Below, in pieces: positions 1 to 7,694 of a stretch of DNA of 64,000 nucleotides. The DNA is from Pseudomonas spelaei (GTDB taxonomy: Bacteria > Pseudomonadota > Gammaproteobacteria > Pseudomonadales > Pseudomonadaceae): the NCBI RefSeq assembly GCF_009724245.1, contig NZ_WNNK01000006.1, forward strand, positions 1 to 64,000, in the 5' to 3' direction. Within the stretch, counting starts at the first letter, position 1, and the number at the start of each line of letters is the position of its first letter. The notes beneath the pieces were generated by a model. It made no database searches, had not been told where the DNA came from, and saw nothing but the letters and a program-made list of their open reading frames with translations. The position numbers and the translations under genes are program-made.

Positions 1-12
1 TTGCCTGCGATG
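1..12. repeat. REP half-element cut by the left edge
   Basis: The first bases read TTGCCTGCGAT, the inner end of the REP core seen complete at 2189-2253 and 25918-25982. The rest lies outside the window. Between it and pncB (13-136) nothing is recognisable except the pncB leader. Confidence 0.6.
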
Positions 13-136
13 ACGCCGGTGGCCATACCCAAAAAAATCACTGGCAAACCAACCCACGTCTATGCGCCACTAGCACCATTCCTTAATAGTGCGTAAAGGT
101 CGGCGCCCATCGCCGACCCGTCTGGAGATTCCCGTT

Positions 137-1351
137 ATGAGCGAGAGTGTGTTTGCCGATCGCATCGTGCAGAACTTGCTCGACACCGACTTCTACAAGC
201 TGACCATGATGCAGGCGGTGCTGCACAACTATCCCAATGTGGAAGTTGAATGGGAGTTTCGTTGCCGCAACAGTGAAGACCTGCGCCCGTACCTGGCGGA
301 AATTCGCTACCAGATCGAGCGCCTGGCCGAACTGAGCCTGAGCCCTGATCAACTGGGTTTCCTGGAACGCATCAGCTTTATGAAGCCGGATTTTCTGCGC
401 TTCCTCGGCCTGTTTCGCTTCAACCTGCGCTACGTACAGACCGGCATCGAAAACGGCGAGTTGTTTATTCGCCTGCGCGGGCCGTGGCTGCATGTGATTC
501 TGTTTGAAGTACCAATGCTCGCGATCGTCAGCGAGGTGCGCAACCGCTACCGCTACCAGACGGTGATCCTCGAACAGGCCCGCGAGCAGCTATACCGCAA
601 GTTTGACTGGCTGACCGCCAACGCCAGCAGCGATGAACTGGCAGAGTTGCAGGTGGCTGACTTCGGCACTCGCCGGCGCTTTTCCTATCGAGTCCAGGAA
701 GAAGTGGTCAACGTACTCAAGCACGATTTCCCCGGGCGTTTTGTCGGCACCAGTAACGTGCACCTGGCCCGCGAGTTGAACATGAAGCCCTTGGGCACCA
801 TGGCCCACGAATGGATCATGGCCCACCAGCAACTGGGCCCACGGCTGATCGACAGCCAGGCGGCCGCCCTCGACTGCTGGGTGCGCGAATACCGTGGCCT
901 GCTGGGCATCGCCCTGACCGATTGCATCACCACCGATGCCTTCCTCGGCGATTTCGACCTGTACTTCGCCAAGCTGTTTGACGGCCTGCGCCACGACTCT
1001 GGTGACCCGGTACTGTGGGCGGAAAAAGCCATTGCCCATTACCACAAACTGGGGATCGAGCCGATGAGCAAGACCCTGGTGTTCTCCGACAGCCTGACAC
1101 TGCCCAAGGCCCTGGAGATTTTCCGGGCGCTGCGCGGTCGGATCAATGTCAGCTTCGGCATCGGCACCAACCTGACCTGCGATATTCCAGGTGTGGAACC
1201 GATGAGCATCGTGCTTAAAATGACCGCCTGCAATGGCCAGCCCGTCGCGAAGATTTCCGATGAAGCGGGCAAGACCCACTGCACGGACCCGAACTTCGTC
1301 GCCTATTTGCGCCACGTTTTCAAAGTACCTGCCCTACCCAGCAAGGAGTGA
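137..1351 (+). CDS. pncB: Nicotinate phosphoribosyltransferase
   Basis: PncB makes nicotinate mononucleotide from nicotinate and PRPP with ATP hydrolysis, the entry step of NAD salvage in the cytoplasm. The 404-aa product has the usual family length. It carries GTMAHEW around residues 220-226, where H224 matches the His that is phosphorylated during the catalytic cycle, and an HDSGDP motif further on that lines the PRPP site. The ATG at 137 is preferred over an in-frame start at 89 because GGAG lies 9 bases upstream and homologues begin MSES. nadE follows after 3 bases, so the two form one salvage operon. Confidence 0.95.
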   Translation: MSESVFADRIVQNLLDTDFYKLTMMQAVLHNYPNVEVEWEFRCRNSEDLRPYLAEIRYQIERLAELSLSPDQLGFLERISFMKPDFLRFLGLFRFNLRYVQTGIENGELFIRLRGPWLHVILFEVPMLAIVSEVRNRYRYQTVILEQAREQLYRKFDWLTANASSDELAELQVADFGTRRRFSYRVQEEVVNVLKHDFPGRFVGTSNVHLARELNMKPLGTMAHEWIMAHQQLGPRLIDSQAAALDCWVREYRGLLGIALTDCITTDAFLGDFDLYFAKLFDGLRHDSGDPVLWAEKAIAHYHKLGIEPMSKTLVFSDSLTLPKALEIFRALRGRINVSFGIGTNLTCDIPGVEPMSIVLKMTACNGQPVAKISDEAGKTHCTDPNFVAYLRHVFKVPALPSKE

Positions 1352-1354
1352 ATC

Positions 1355-2182
1355 ATGCAAGCCGTACAGCGCGAGATTGCTGAACAGCTCAAGGTCCAAC
1401 CGCCCTTCAAAGACCAGGCCGCCCTGGAGGCGGAGGTTGCCCGGCGGATTACCTTTATCCAGGAATGCCTGCTCAACTCGGGGCTCAAGACGTTGGTGCT
1501 GGGCATCAGCGGCGGCGTCGACTCCCTGACCGCCGGCCTGTTGGCCCAGCGGGCGATGCAAGAGTTGCGCGCACGCAAAGGTGACCAGGCCTACCGTTTT
1601 ATCGCGGTGCGCCTGCCCTACGAAACCCAGTTTGACGAACACGATGCCCAGGCCTCGGTGGACTTTATCGCCCCTGACGAGCGCCACACGGTGAACATCG
1701 GCCCGGCGGTCAAATCCCTGGCCAGTGAAGTGGCGGCGTTCGAAGGCAAACACGCCGTCTCTCGAGACTTCGTGCTGGGCAACACCAAGGCGCGGATGCG
1801 CATGGTGGCGCAGTACACCATTGCCGGCGCTGCCAGTGGGCTGGTGATCGGTACCGACCATGCAGCGGAAGCGGTCATGGGCTTTTTCACCAAGTTCGGT
1901 GATGGCGCCTGCGACCTGGCACCGTTGAGCGGCTTGGTGAAAAATCAGGTGCGGGACATTGCACGGCACTTTGGTGCGCCGGAATCGCTGGTAGAAAAAA
2001 TCCCGACTGCCGACCTGGAAGACCTCTCTCCAGGCAAGCCGGATGAAGCGTCCCACGGCGTGACCTACACCGAGATCGATGCGTTCCTGCACGGTGAGCC
2101 GGTGCGCGATGAAGCGTTCCGGATTATTTGCGAGACCTATCGCAAGACGCATCACAAACGGGTGATGCCGTTTTCCCCGTAG
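1355..2182 (+). CDS. nadE: NH3-dependent NAD+ synthetase
   Basis: NadE amidates nicotinate adenine dinucleotide to NAD+ and completes the pathway begun by PncB. The 275-aa protein is the short, ammonia-dependent form: it lacks the N-terminal nitrilase-type glutaminase domain of the long enzymes. The N-type ATP pyrophosphatase P-loop SGGVDS is at residues 52-57. AAGGAG sits just before the ATG, overlapping the end of pncB. Downstream are a REP pair and then a terminator hairpin shared with azu on the other strand. Confidence 0.95.
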   Translation: MQAVQREIAEQLKVQPPFKDQAALEAEVARRITFIQECLLNSGLKTLVLGISGGVDSLTAGLLAQRAMQELRARKGDQAYRFIAVRLPYETQFDEHDAQASVDFIAPDERHTVNIGPAVKSLASEVAAFEGKHAVSRDFVLGNTKARMRMVAQYTIAGAASGLVIGTDHAAEAVMGFFTKFGDGACDLAPLSGLVKNQVRDIARHFGAPESLVEKIPTADLEDLSPGKPDEASHGVTYTEIDAFLHGEPVRDEAFRIICETYRKTHHKRVMPFSP

Positions 2183-2188
2183 ATCGCT

Positions 2189-2253
2189 ATCGCAGGCAAG
2201 CCAGCTCCCACATTTGGAATGCATTCCCTTGTGGGAGCTGGCTTGCCTGCGAT
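2189..2253. repeat. REP pair (inverted)
   Basis: Two REP cores in inverted orientation: ATCGCAGGCAAGCCAGCTCC on the left and its complement on the right, separated by about 19 bases. The unit can fold into one long hairpin. It lies 6 bases after the nadE stop. Confidence 0.85.
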
Positions 2254-2284
2254 GAACGATGACTGGGAGTTACTGACCGACCAC

Positions 2285-2313
2285 AAAAAAGCGCCTGAAA
2301 AGGCGCTTTTTTT
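2285..2313. terminator. Bidirectional rho-independent terminator, nadE/azu
   Basis: AAGCGCCT-GAAA-AGGCGCTT flanked by an A-run on the left and a T-run on the right, so it can stop transcripts from nadE (+) and azu (-), which converge here. Confidence 0.85.
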
Positions 2314-2329
2314 ATGACCGCAATCCTGA

Positions 2330-2794
2330 TTATTTCAGGACAACAGCGCCTTTCATCATCGAGTTGTGGCCTGGGAACGAGCAGAAGAACTCGTATTCAG
2401 TACCCGCAGCCAGCTTCGACACATCAAAGGTCACCGAGTCTTTTTCACCTGAACCAATGATTTTGGTGTGGGCAATGATGCGAGTGTCGCCGTCTTTCAG
2501 GTAGTTCTTGTCGATACCGGCGACCATACCGTCGCCAGCGATACCGGCCATATCGGCTTTGGTGCTCAGCACCCAGTTATGGCCCATGACATTCTTTGGC
2601 AGGCTGCCCGAGTGCCCCAGGTTCACTGTGAAGGTCTTGCAGCTCTTGTCGATGGCGATTTCCGTTACTGGCTTCTTGTCGACCTGGAACGACATCTGGT
2701 CGGTGGAGTCGACGTCGATCGAGCATTTTTCGGCAGCCATCAATTGGCTGCTGGCCAATGTCAGCAGGGATACCGCAACAAGTTTGGCAAACAT
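2330..2794 (-). CDS. azu: Azurin precursor (blue copper protein)
   Basis: Azurin is a periplasmic type-1 copper protein that carries electrons in anaerobic or nitrosative respiration and to cytochrome c peroxidase. The 154-aa precursor has a signal peptide of about 20 residues ending LMA before AEKC. Copper ligands are visible: the Gly-His of MGHNW, and Cys, His and Met in [12 protein letters not shown]. Two further cysteines near the mature N-terminus can form the conserved disulfide. The N-terminal strand is a few residues longer than in P. aeruginosa azurin. GGAG lies about 8 bases before the ATG, and an ANR-type box is upstream at 2867-2880. Confidence 0.96.
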   Translation of the reverse strand: MFAKLVAVSLLTLASSQLMAAEKCSIDVDSTDQMSFQVDKKPVTEIAIDKSCKTFTVNLGHSGSLPKNVMGHNWVLSTKADMAGIAGDGMVAGIDKNYLKDGDTRIIAHTKIIGSGEKDSVTFDVSKLAAGTEYEFFCSFPGHNSMMKGAVVLK

Positions 2795-2866
2795 GGTGAA
2801 TCTCCAAGGCAGGGTTAAACAAAATCCGAATAACGGGAAGGTTGCCTGATGCAGGCCGAACTTCTC

Positions 2867-2880
2867 ATGATCTGCATCAA
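2867..2880. promoter_or_regulatory. ANR/FNR-type box upstream of azu
   Basis: The site reads ATGATCTGCATCAA, a 9 of 10 match to TTGAT-N4-ATCAA. Its centre is about 79 bases upstream of the azu start codon. azu of P. aeruginosa is known to be activated by ANR under low oxygen. I could not identify a convincing -10 hexamer at the matching distance, so the site is a sequence-level inference. Confidence 0.6.
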
Positions 2881-2884
2881 TAAA

Positions 2885-2894
2885 TTGTATACAA
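2885..2894. promoter_or_regulatory. Perfect TTGTATACAA palindrome
   Basis: A 10-base perfect palindrome 4 bases beyond the ANR box, in the divergent gap between azu and the rightward genes. The sequence resembles operators of GntR/FadR-type repressors, but no such regulator is encoded nearby, so its use is unknown. Confidence 0.3.
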
Positions 2895-2986
2895 CTTTAG
2901 GCTATCAGACTGATCGAGACAATCAAACAGCCTAGCGTTGATTGCCCGCCTATGATCGGCTCGTCATCCCTTACGGAGTCCGAGCC

Positions 2987-3076
2987 ATGAATTTAAATAG
3001 CCTGTTGCGCAGCCTGCTGTCTGCTTACGCCTGTGGCGCCAGCGGTACCTACGAAAAGCCTCAACGCGAGGTTTAA
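2987..3076 (+). CDS. Possible 29-aa small protein
   Basis: A short open frame starting MNLNSLLRSLLSAYACGASG and ending REV, with an ACGGAG ribosome-binding site 10 bases upstream of the ATG. The N-terminal half is an amphipathic or hydrophobic stretch with one cysteine. It is separated from the LOG gene by 60 bases and could be a small membrane-associated peptide or a leader. I do not recognise it. The good ribosome-binding site is the main support. Confidence 0.35.
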   Translation: MNLNSLLRSLLSAYACGASGTYEKPQREV

Positions 3077-3136
3077 TTCTTTAAGAGACGCCGGCCAACC
3101 TTTACTCTTTAGCCATTACTGAGCATGGAGTCAGGT

Positions 3137-3724
3137 ATGTCCTTGAAATCTGTATGTGTGTTTTGCGGTGCCAGCAGTGGCACTAACCCGGCCTATCGCG
3201 AAGCGGCTATTGCCCTCGGGCAGGCTTTGGCTGCGCGCAAGCTGACCCTGGTGTATGGCGGTGGCGCGGTCGGCCTGATGGGTATCGTGGCCGACGCAGC
3301 CCTGGCGGCAGGCGGCGAGGTGGTCGGAATCATTCCCGAAAGCCTGCAAAACCTTGAGATCGGCCACAAGGGCCTGACCCGTCTGGAAGTGGTGGACGGC
3401 ATGCACGCCCGCAAGGCGCGGATGGCGGAGCTGAGCGACGCGTTTATCGCACTCCCCGGCGGCCTGGGCACCCTGGAAGAGTTGTTCGAAGTCTGGACCT
3501 GGGGCCAGCTCGGTTACCACGGCAAACCGTTGGGACTGCTGGAAGTGAACGGTTTCTACAGCAAACTTACCGCGTTTCTTGATCATATCGTCGGTGAAGG
3601 CTTCGTCCGTGCGCCGCATCGTGCCATGCTGCAAGTCAACGAATCGCCCGTGCAGTTGCTCGACGCGCTCGATGCCTGGCAACCGCTGGCGCTGCCCAAA
3701 TGGGTGGACAAGAAACCCGATTAA
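3137..3724 (+). CDS. LOG-family (TIGR00730) nucleotide 5'-monophosphate phosphoribohydrolase
   Basis: A 195-aa Rossmann-fold protein of the lysine decarboxylase-like/LOG family, which hydrolyses the N-glycosidic bond of cytokinin or purine nucleoside monophosphates. The family signature PGGLGTLEE is at residues 107-115 and the conserved MHARKARM at 89-96; a GGG nucleotide loop is at 41-43. The ATG at 3137 has GGAG 6 bases upstream; an earlier in-frame ATG at 3125 has none. Such proteins were formerly called lysine decarboxylases, which is not supported. The physiological substrate in bacteria is uncertain. Confidence 0.88.
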   Translation: MSLKSVCVFCGASSGTNPAYREAAIALGQALAARKLTLVYGGGAVGLMGIVADAALAAGGEVVGIIPESLQNLEIGHKGLTRLEVVDGMHARKARMAELSDAFIALPGGLGTLEELFEVWTWGQLGYHGKPLGLLEVNGFYSKLTAFLDHIVGEGFVRAPHRAMLQVNESPVQLLDALDAWQPLALPKWVDKKPD

Positions 3725-3792
3725 CCCTTGGGACGCGATTAAAGGCAGAATACGCGCCGCTCAACCTCACCTTCGACCCCAGAGGATCGCCC

Positions 3793-3981
3793 ATGGCAAA
3801 ACCTAATTACTCCTTCGCCAAACGTCAGAGAGACTTGGCCAAGGAACAGAAGAAAGAGGAAAAGCTGCAACGCAAGAAAGCGGCAGCCGATGAAGAAGCC
3901 GGTGCACTGAACCCGGATGCAGAAGGTGAAGTTGCGACTGACGAGACCGAAGCACCGAAAGATCAGGCGCCTGACGCCTGA
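3793..3981 (+). CDS. Small charged conserved protein, 62 aa
   Basis: The frame begins MAKPNYSFAKRQRDLAKEQK and is Lys/Arg/Glu-rich in its first half, then Ala/Glu/Asp-rich to the end, so it is probably helical followed by a disordered acidic tail. AGAGGA lies about 7 bases before the ATG. It starts 68 bases after the LOG gene and may share its transcript. Proteins of this look are common in Pseudomonas and are annotated hypothetical. The lysine-rich head could bind nucleic acid or the ribosome, but nothing proves it. Confidence 0.75.
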   Translation: MAKPNYSFAKRQRDLAKEQKKEEKLQRKKAAADEEAGALNPDAEGEVATDETEAPKDQAPDA

Positions 3982-4010
3982 GGCATAACACCTGTTGGAA
4001 CCGGCTTAAT

Positions 4011-4112
4011 GTGGGAGCCGGGCTTGCCCGCGATGCAGGCGACTCGGTGTCTCAGTGATACCGAGGTGATGCCATCGCAGGCAAGCCCGCTCCCACACAA
4101 GCCTGCTCCCAC
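4011..4112. repeat. Composite REP pair with an internal CTCGGTGT/ACCGAG stem
   Basis: GTGGGAGC...GCTTGCCCGCGATG, a spacer that itself pairs (CTCGGTGT with ATACCGAG), then CATCGCAGGCAAGCCCGCTC and an extra half-copy. The arrangement and spacer recur at 7559-7660. Confidence 0.85.
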
Positions 4113-4131
4113 GGGAGTCGTGCTCACACCG

Positions 4132-5022
4132 TTATTCCAGCGGCATCACCGTCACCCGCACCTCCGGGTCATGGCTCCCTCCCCCCAGAATTACCCCCCG
4201 CAACGGCGAGACATCGGAAAAATCCCGGCCCCAGGCCAGGGTGATGTGCTCCAGTGCCGGCTGCACATTGTTGGTCGGGTCAAAATCCACCCACCCCAAC
4301 ACCGGACAAAACACCGAAACCCACGCATGGGACGCATCCGCACCGATCAGCCGTGGCTGGCCGGGCGGTGGCTGAGTCAGCAGGTAGCCGCTGATATAAC
4401 GCGCTGCCAGGCCTCGGGAACGCAAGCAGGCGAGCATCAGGTGGGCAAAGTCCTGGCACACGCCGCGCCGGCGTTCCAGCACTTCCACCAGCGGCGTAGC
4501 CACTTGAGTGGCTTCGGCATCGAAGGTGAATTCGCTGAAAATCTTCTCCATCAGCGCCTGAGTCCCCAGCAATAGCGGGCGGCCCAGCGGAAAGCAGCTT
4601 TCGGAAAACTCGACGAAACTTTTCTTCAAATGCACGTAGGGCGATTCGAAGCGGTACCGACATGCCTCGATCACTTCAGCGGACATGGGCTGACTGCTAT
4701 AGGTCAAGCCCTCGCGAGCCTGATCCCAGGGCAGTGACTGGCTGAAATCCAGCAGCGGTCGTGCCATGACCTCAACCGTCAGCCCGGCGTTGACCAGCAA
4801 CTCATCGTGCGGCCGTTCAAACGCCAAGCGGGTGATCGGGTTGCCGAACACATCCAGCTCATCCCGGCGCGACGTCGGCTCGGGGCTGATATCCAGCTGC
4901 TGCGAGGTGCAGCGCTGCCAGGCACACGGCCGTGGCCATAAATGAGCAAGCTGCTGAGCCAGGGACACCGGGCTGTCGTAGTGGTAATGGGTATCGTGGA
5001 AAATCTGGTAGCGGGCACTCAT
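4132..5022 (-). CDS. Small transglutaminase-like cysteine protein
   Basis: A 296-aa protein with an N-terminal bacterial transglutaminase beta domain (residues 1-90) and a papain-fold transglutaminase core. The catalytic triad is visible as C189 (RGVCQD), H232 (ASHAW) and D248 (VDFDPTNN). No signal peptide is present, so it is cytoplasmic. Family members act as peptidases or amide-forming or cleaving enzymes. Its ATG shares one base with the stop of the upstream ATP-grasp gene (TGATG), so translation is coupled. It is the last gene of the cluster. Confidence 0.88.
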   Translation of the reverse strand: MSARYQIFHDTHYHYDSPVSLAQQLAHLWPRPCAWQRCTSQQLDISPEPTSRRDELDVFGNPITRLAFERPHDELLVNAGLTVEVMARPLLDFSQSLPWDQAREGLTYSSQPMSAEVIEACRYRFESPYVHLKKSFVEFSESCFPLGRPLLLGTQALMEKIFSEFTFDAEATQVATPLVEVLERRRGVCQDFAHLMLACLRSRGLAARYISGYLLTQPPPGQPRLIGADASHAWVSVFCPVLGWVDFDPTNNVQPALEHITLAWGRDFSDVSPLRGVILGGGSHDPEVRVTVMPLE

Positions 5023-7508
5023 CACACAGACACCGTTTGCTGGCTGACATCATCCACATGGGCAAAATGGCGCAAGGCCAGGCGATCGGAGACTTGCCCG
5101 CTTTCATCGGCGACCGCTTGCAGCAGGTCCGCCAGGCCATCGAGGGCTGCACGCACACTGGTTTCGCCGAACAACGGGTTCTCCAGGCAACCCAGGTCAA
5201 ACCGTGCCAGGCGCTCCACCAACGGCGCCAACCCGGTCTCCCGAGGCACGCCGAAGTCATCATTCAGGCGACGCAGGGTGCGGCTCACCAGCTTCAGTTG
5301 GAACAACACCGCATGAGGGTTCTGTTCATCCAGCAGCAACAGGTCCAGCACCGGGATCAGTTGCGGCACCGCCAGGTAGCGCGAGCGGTAGGTGATACTG
5401 CTGTTGCCCAATTCCAGCAACCACTCCAGCCCCGCCTGATCGAACACCGCTACGCCGCGCAAAAACGCCGCCAGGCTGCTGCTGAGAAATTGCAGACGCT
5501 CGATACGCCGGCCCATCATCAAAAAGCGCCAGCCTTCGTCACGGGTCATGTCATCGAGAGCAAAACCGGACAACGCCGCCAGCGACATCACCAGACGGTT
5601 GAGGAAATCCAGTAACTCGCCAAAGTCCGGCGCTTCACTTTCCAGCTCCATGGCTTCGCGCTGCAACTCCACCAACGCCTGCCAGTTCTCCCGGGACAAC
5701 TTGCCGCGCACCTGGGACGCCGCCCACTGCAAGCGCTGCAGATTGGCCCGCAGGCTCGACGGCCAGTCATCACCGAGCAACGCCGCTTGCAGCCGCTCAG
5801 GCAACGTGCCCTCCTCCGGCAACAGGCGCAGGCTTTCGCCAAGCTCTACTGCCGCCTGCAGCGCCAGCGGGTCGTCTCCGTCGACATAACGGGCCAGGAC
5901 GACACGCAGCCAGCGCGCGCTGTCGTCGCAACGCTCGCAATAGCGGCCGAACCAGAACAGGTTTTCCACCACCCGCGACGGCAGATACGGATCACGCCGC
6001 ACCAGGTCATGGGCGCCAATCGAACGTTGTGCACGCCATTGTTCTCCGCCGGGCGCCCGCTCCCCCAGCACCCAGGTGTCCTTGCTCGCGCCGCCGCGCT
6101 GCATCGACACCACTTCGGCATCGGCTTCGGCGGCCACGCGGGTCAGGCCACCGGGCAATACCCGATAACCCTCATCGCTGGCCACTGCGTAAACCCGCAT
6201 GCCAATGGCTCGGTGCTGTAAATGGTCATCAACGGTGTGCCAGACCGGCGCCTGGGACAATTGCGCCAGCTCCTGGGCGACGTAAGCGTAAGGCCGTGCC
6301 TGCATACGCTCGGCCAGGGCCTGGCGTTGTTCGTGGTTCAAGTCGCGGCCGAAGACCGGGGCGAAACTCTGCGACGGGAATGCGGGTTTGATCAACAGCT
6401 CCGGCAGTTTTTCCAGGGCTTCGGCCAGCACCGGCGCTTCGCCGCACCACCAGGTGGCGATGGATGGCAGAATCAGTTCTTCGCCAAACAGGTATTGATT
6501 GATCTTCGGCAGAAAACCCAACAAGCCGGGAGACTCCAGCACACCGCTGCCCAAGGCATTGGCCACCAGCACGTTACCCTGACGCACGGCGTCGAGCAGG
6601 CCGGGCACGCCAAGGGCCGAGTCGGTGCGCAGCTCCAGTGGGTCGCAGAAGTCATCGTCCAGCCGGCGCATGATGGCGTTCACCCGGCGCAGGCCGCTGA
6701 GGGTTTTCAGGTACACAGTGGCGTCGCGCACGGTGAGGTCGCCACCTTCCACCAACGGGTAGCCGAGCTGGCGGGCCAGGTACAGGTGTTCAAAATAGCT
6801 TTCGTTGAAACGGCCTGGGGTCAGCAGCACGATCAGCGGTGGCTGGTCGTCGCCGGGTGCCTGGCGGGCCAGGGTTTCCTGCAAGGTGCGGAAGAAGCCG
6901 GTGAGGTGCTGGACCTGCAAGTCGCGGTAAAGATCCGGGAAAGCACGGGACACGATGGTGCGGTTTTCCAGGGCATAACCGGCCCCGGACGGTGCCTGGG
7001 TGCGGTCGGCGGTGACCCACCAGCGACCATCCGGTGTGCGCGCCAAGTCCACCGCGTACAGGTGCAAATAAGCCCCGTCCGGCGGCTGGATGCCCTGGCA
7101 GGGCCACAGGAAATTGTTATGGCCAAACACCAGCTCTGCCGGCAGCAAACCTTCGGCGATCAACCGTTGCGGGCCGTAGAGATCCGCCAACACCGCATTG
7201 AGCAGCCGCGCCCGCTGGGCGATGCCGGACGACAAGTGCTTCCACTCATCCGCCGCCAACACGTGGGGCAACAGGTCCAGCTCCCATGGCCGATCGGCAC
7301 CCTTGGGGTCGGCATAGACGTTGTAGGTCACGCCATTTTCCTGGATCTGCCGGGTCAGCAAGGCCTGGCGCTGGGCCAATTGCGCCGGTGTGCTGCGTTG
7401 CAAGTGGTCGAGCAAGCGCTGCCAATGGGCACGGACCGCGCCGCTGTCGTCCAGCAGTTCGTGATAGGTGCCCGCAGTCAGCGGGTAACGGTCGAGCAAG
7501 TCGGACAT
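5022..7508 (-). CDS. Circularly permuted ATP-grasp / Alpha-E domain fusion
   Basis: An 828-aa cytoplasmic fusion. Residues about 1-470 form a circularly permuted ATP-grasp of the DUF404/DUF407 type; about 500-820 form the all-helical Alpha-E (DUF403) domain. In many genomes these are two adjacent genes; here they are one. ATP-grasp enzymes join a carboxylate to an amine through an acyl phosphate, so the protein is predicted to make an amide or peptide bond, possibly together with the transglutaminases before and after it. The substrate is unknown. The ATG at 7508 begins the family-typical MSDLLDRY. The next gene overlaps its stop codon. Confidence 0.88.
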   Translation of the reverse strand: MSDLLDRYPLTAGTYHELLDDSGAVRAHWQRLLDHLQRSTPAQLAQRQALLTRQIQENGVTYNVYADPKGADRPWELDLLPHVLAADEWKHLSSGIAQRARLLNAVLADLYGPQRLIAEGLLPAELVFGHNNFLWPCQGIQPPDGAYLHLYAVDLARTPDGRWWVTADRTQAPSGAGYALENRTIVSRAFPDLYRDLQVQHLTGFFRTLQETLARQAPGDDQPPLIVLLTPGRFNESYFEHLYLARQLGYPLVEGGDLTVRDATVYLKTLSGLRRVNAIMRRLDDDFCDPLELRTDSALGVPGLLDAVRQGNVLVANALGSGVLESPGLLGFLPKINQYLFGEELILPSIATWWCGEAPVLAEALEKLPELLIKPAFPSQSFAPVFGRDLNHEQRQALAERMQARPYAYVAQELAQLSQAPVWHTVDDHLQHRAIGMRVYAVASDEGYRVLPGGLTRVAAEADAEVVSMQRGGASKDTWVLGERAPGGEQWRAQRSIGAHDLVRRDPYLPSRVVENLFWFGRYCERCDDSARWLRVVLARYVDGDDPLALQAAVELGESLRLLPEEGTLPERLQAALLGDDWPSSLRANLQRLQWAASQVRGKLSRENWQALVELQREAMELESEAPDFGELLDFLNRLVMSLAALSGFALDDMTRDEGWRFLMMGRRIERLQFLSSSLAAFLRGVAVFDQAGLEWLLELGNSSITYRSRYLAVPQLIPVLDLLLLDEQNPHAVLFQLKLVSRTLRRLNDDFGVPRETGLAPLVERLARFDLGCLENPLFGETSVRAALDGLADLLQAVADESGQVSDRLALRHFAHVDDVSQQTVSV

Positions 7509-7558
7509 GGAACGCTCGGCAGAGGCAAGGGAAGTCAGTATGGGGGCGCCGGGCTTAT

Positions 7559-7660
7559 GTGGGAGCCGGGCTTGCCCGCGATGCAGGCACTTCGGTGTAT
7601 CTGTTACACCGAGGTGATTCTATCGCAGGCAAGCCAGCTCCCACACAAGCCAGCTACCAC
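7559..7660. repeat. Composite REP pair, sister of 4011-4112
   Basis: Same order of parts as the element at 4011: GTGGGAGCCGGGCTTGCCCG, spacer with a ...CTTCGGTGT/ACACCGAGG... stem, inverted REP core, and an additional half-core. It fills the gap between the DUF2126 gene and the ATP-grasp gene. Confidence 0.85.
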
Positions 7661-7694
7661 ATTAGAAATTTGTTGCGTTGGGGATTATGTACAT

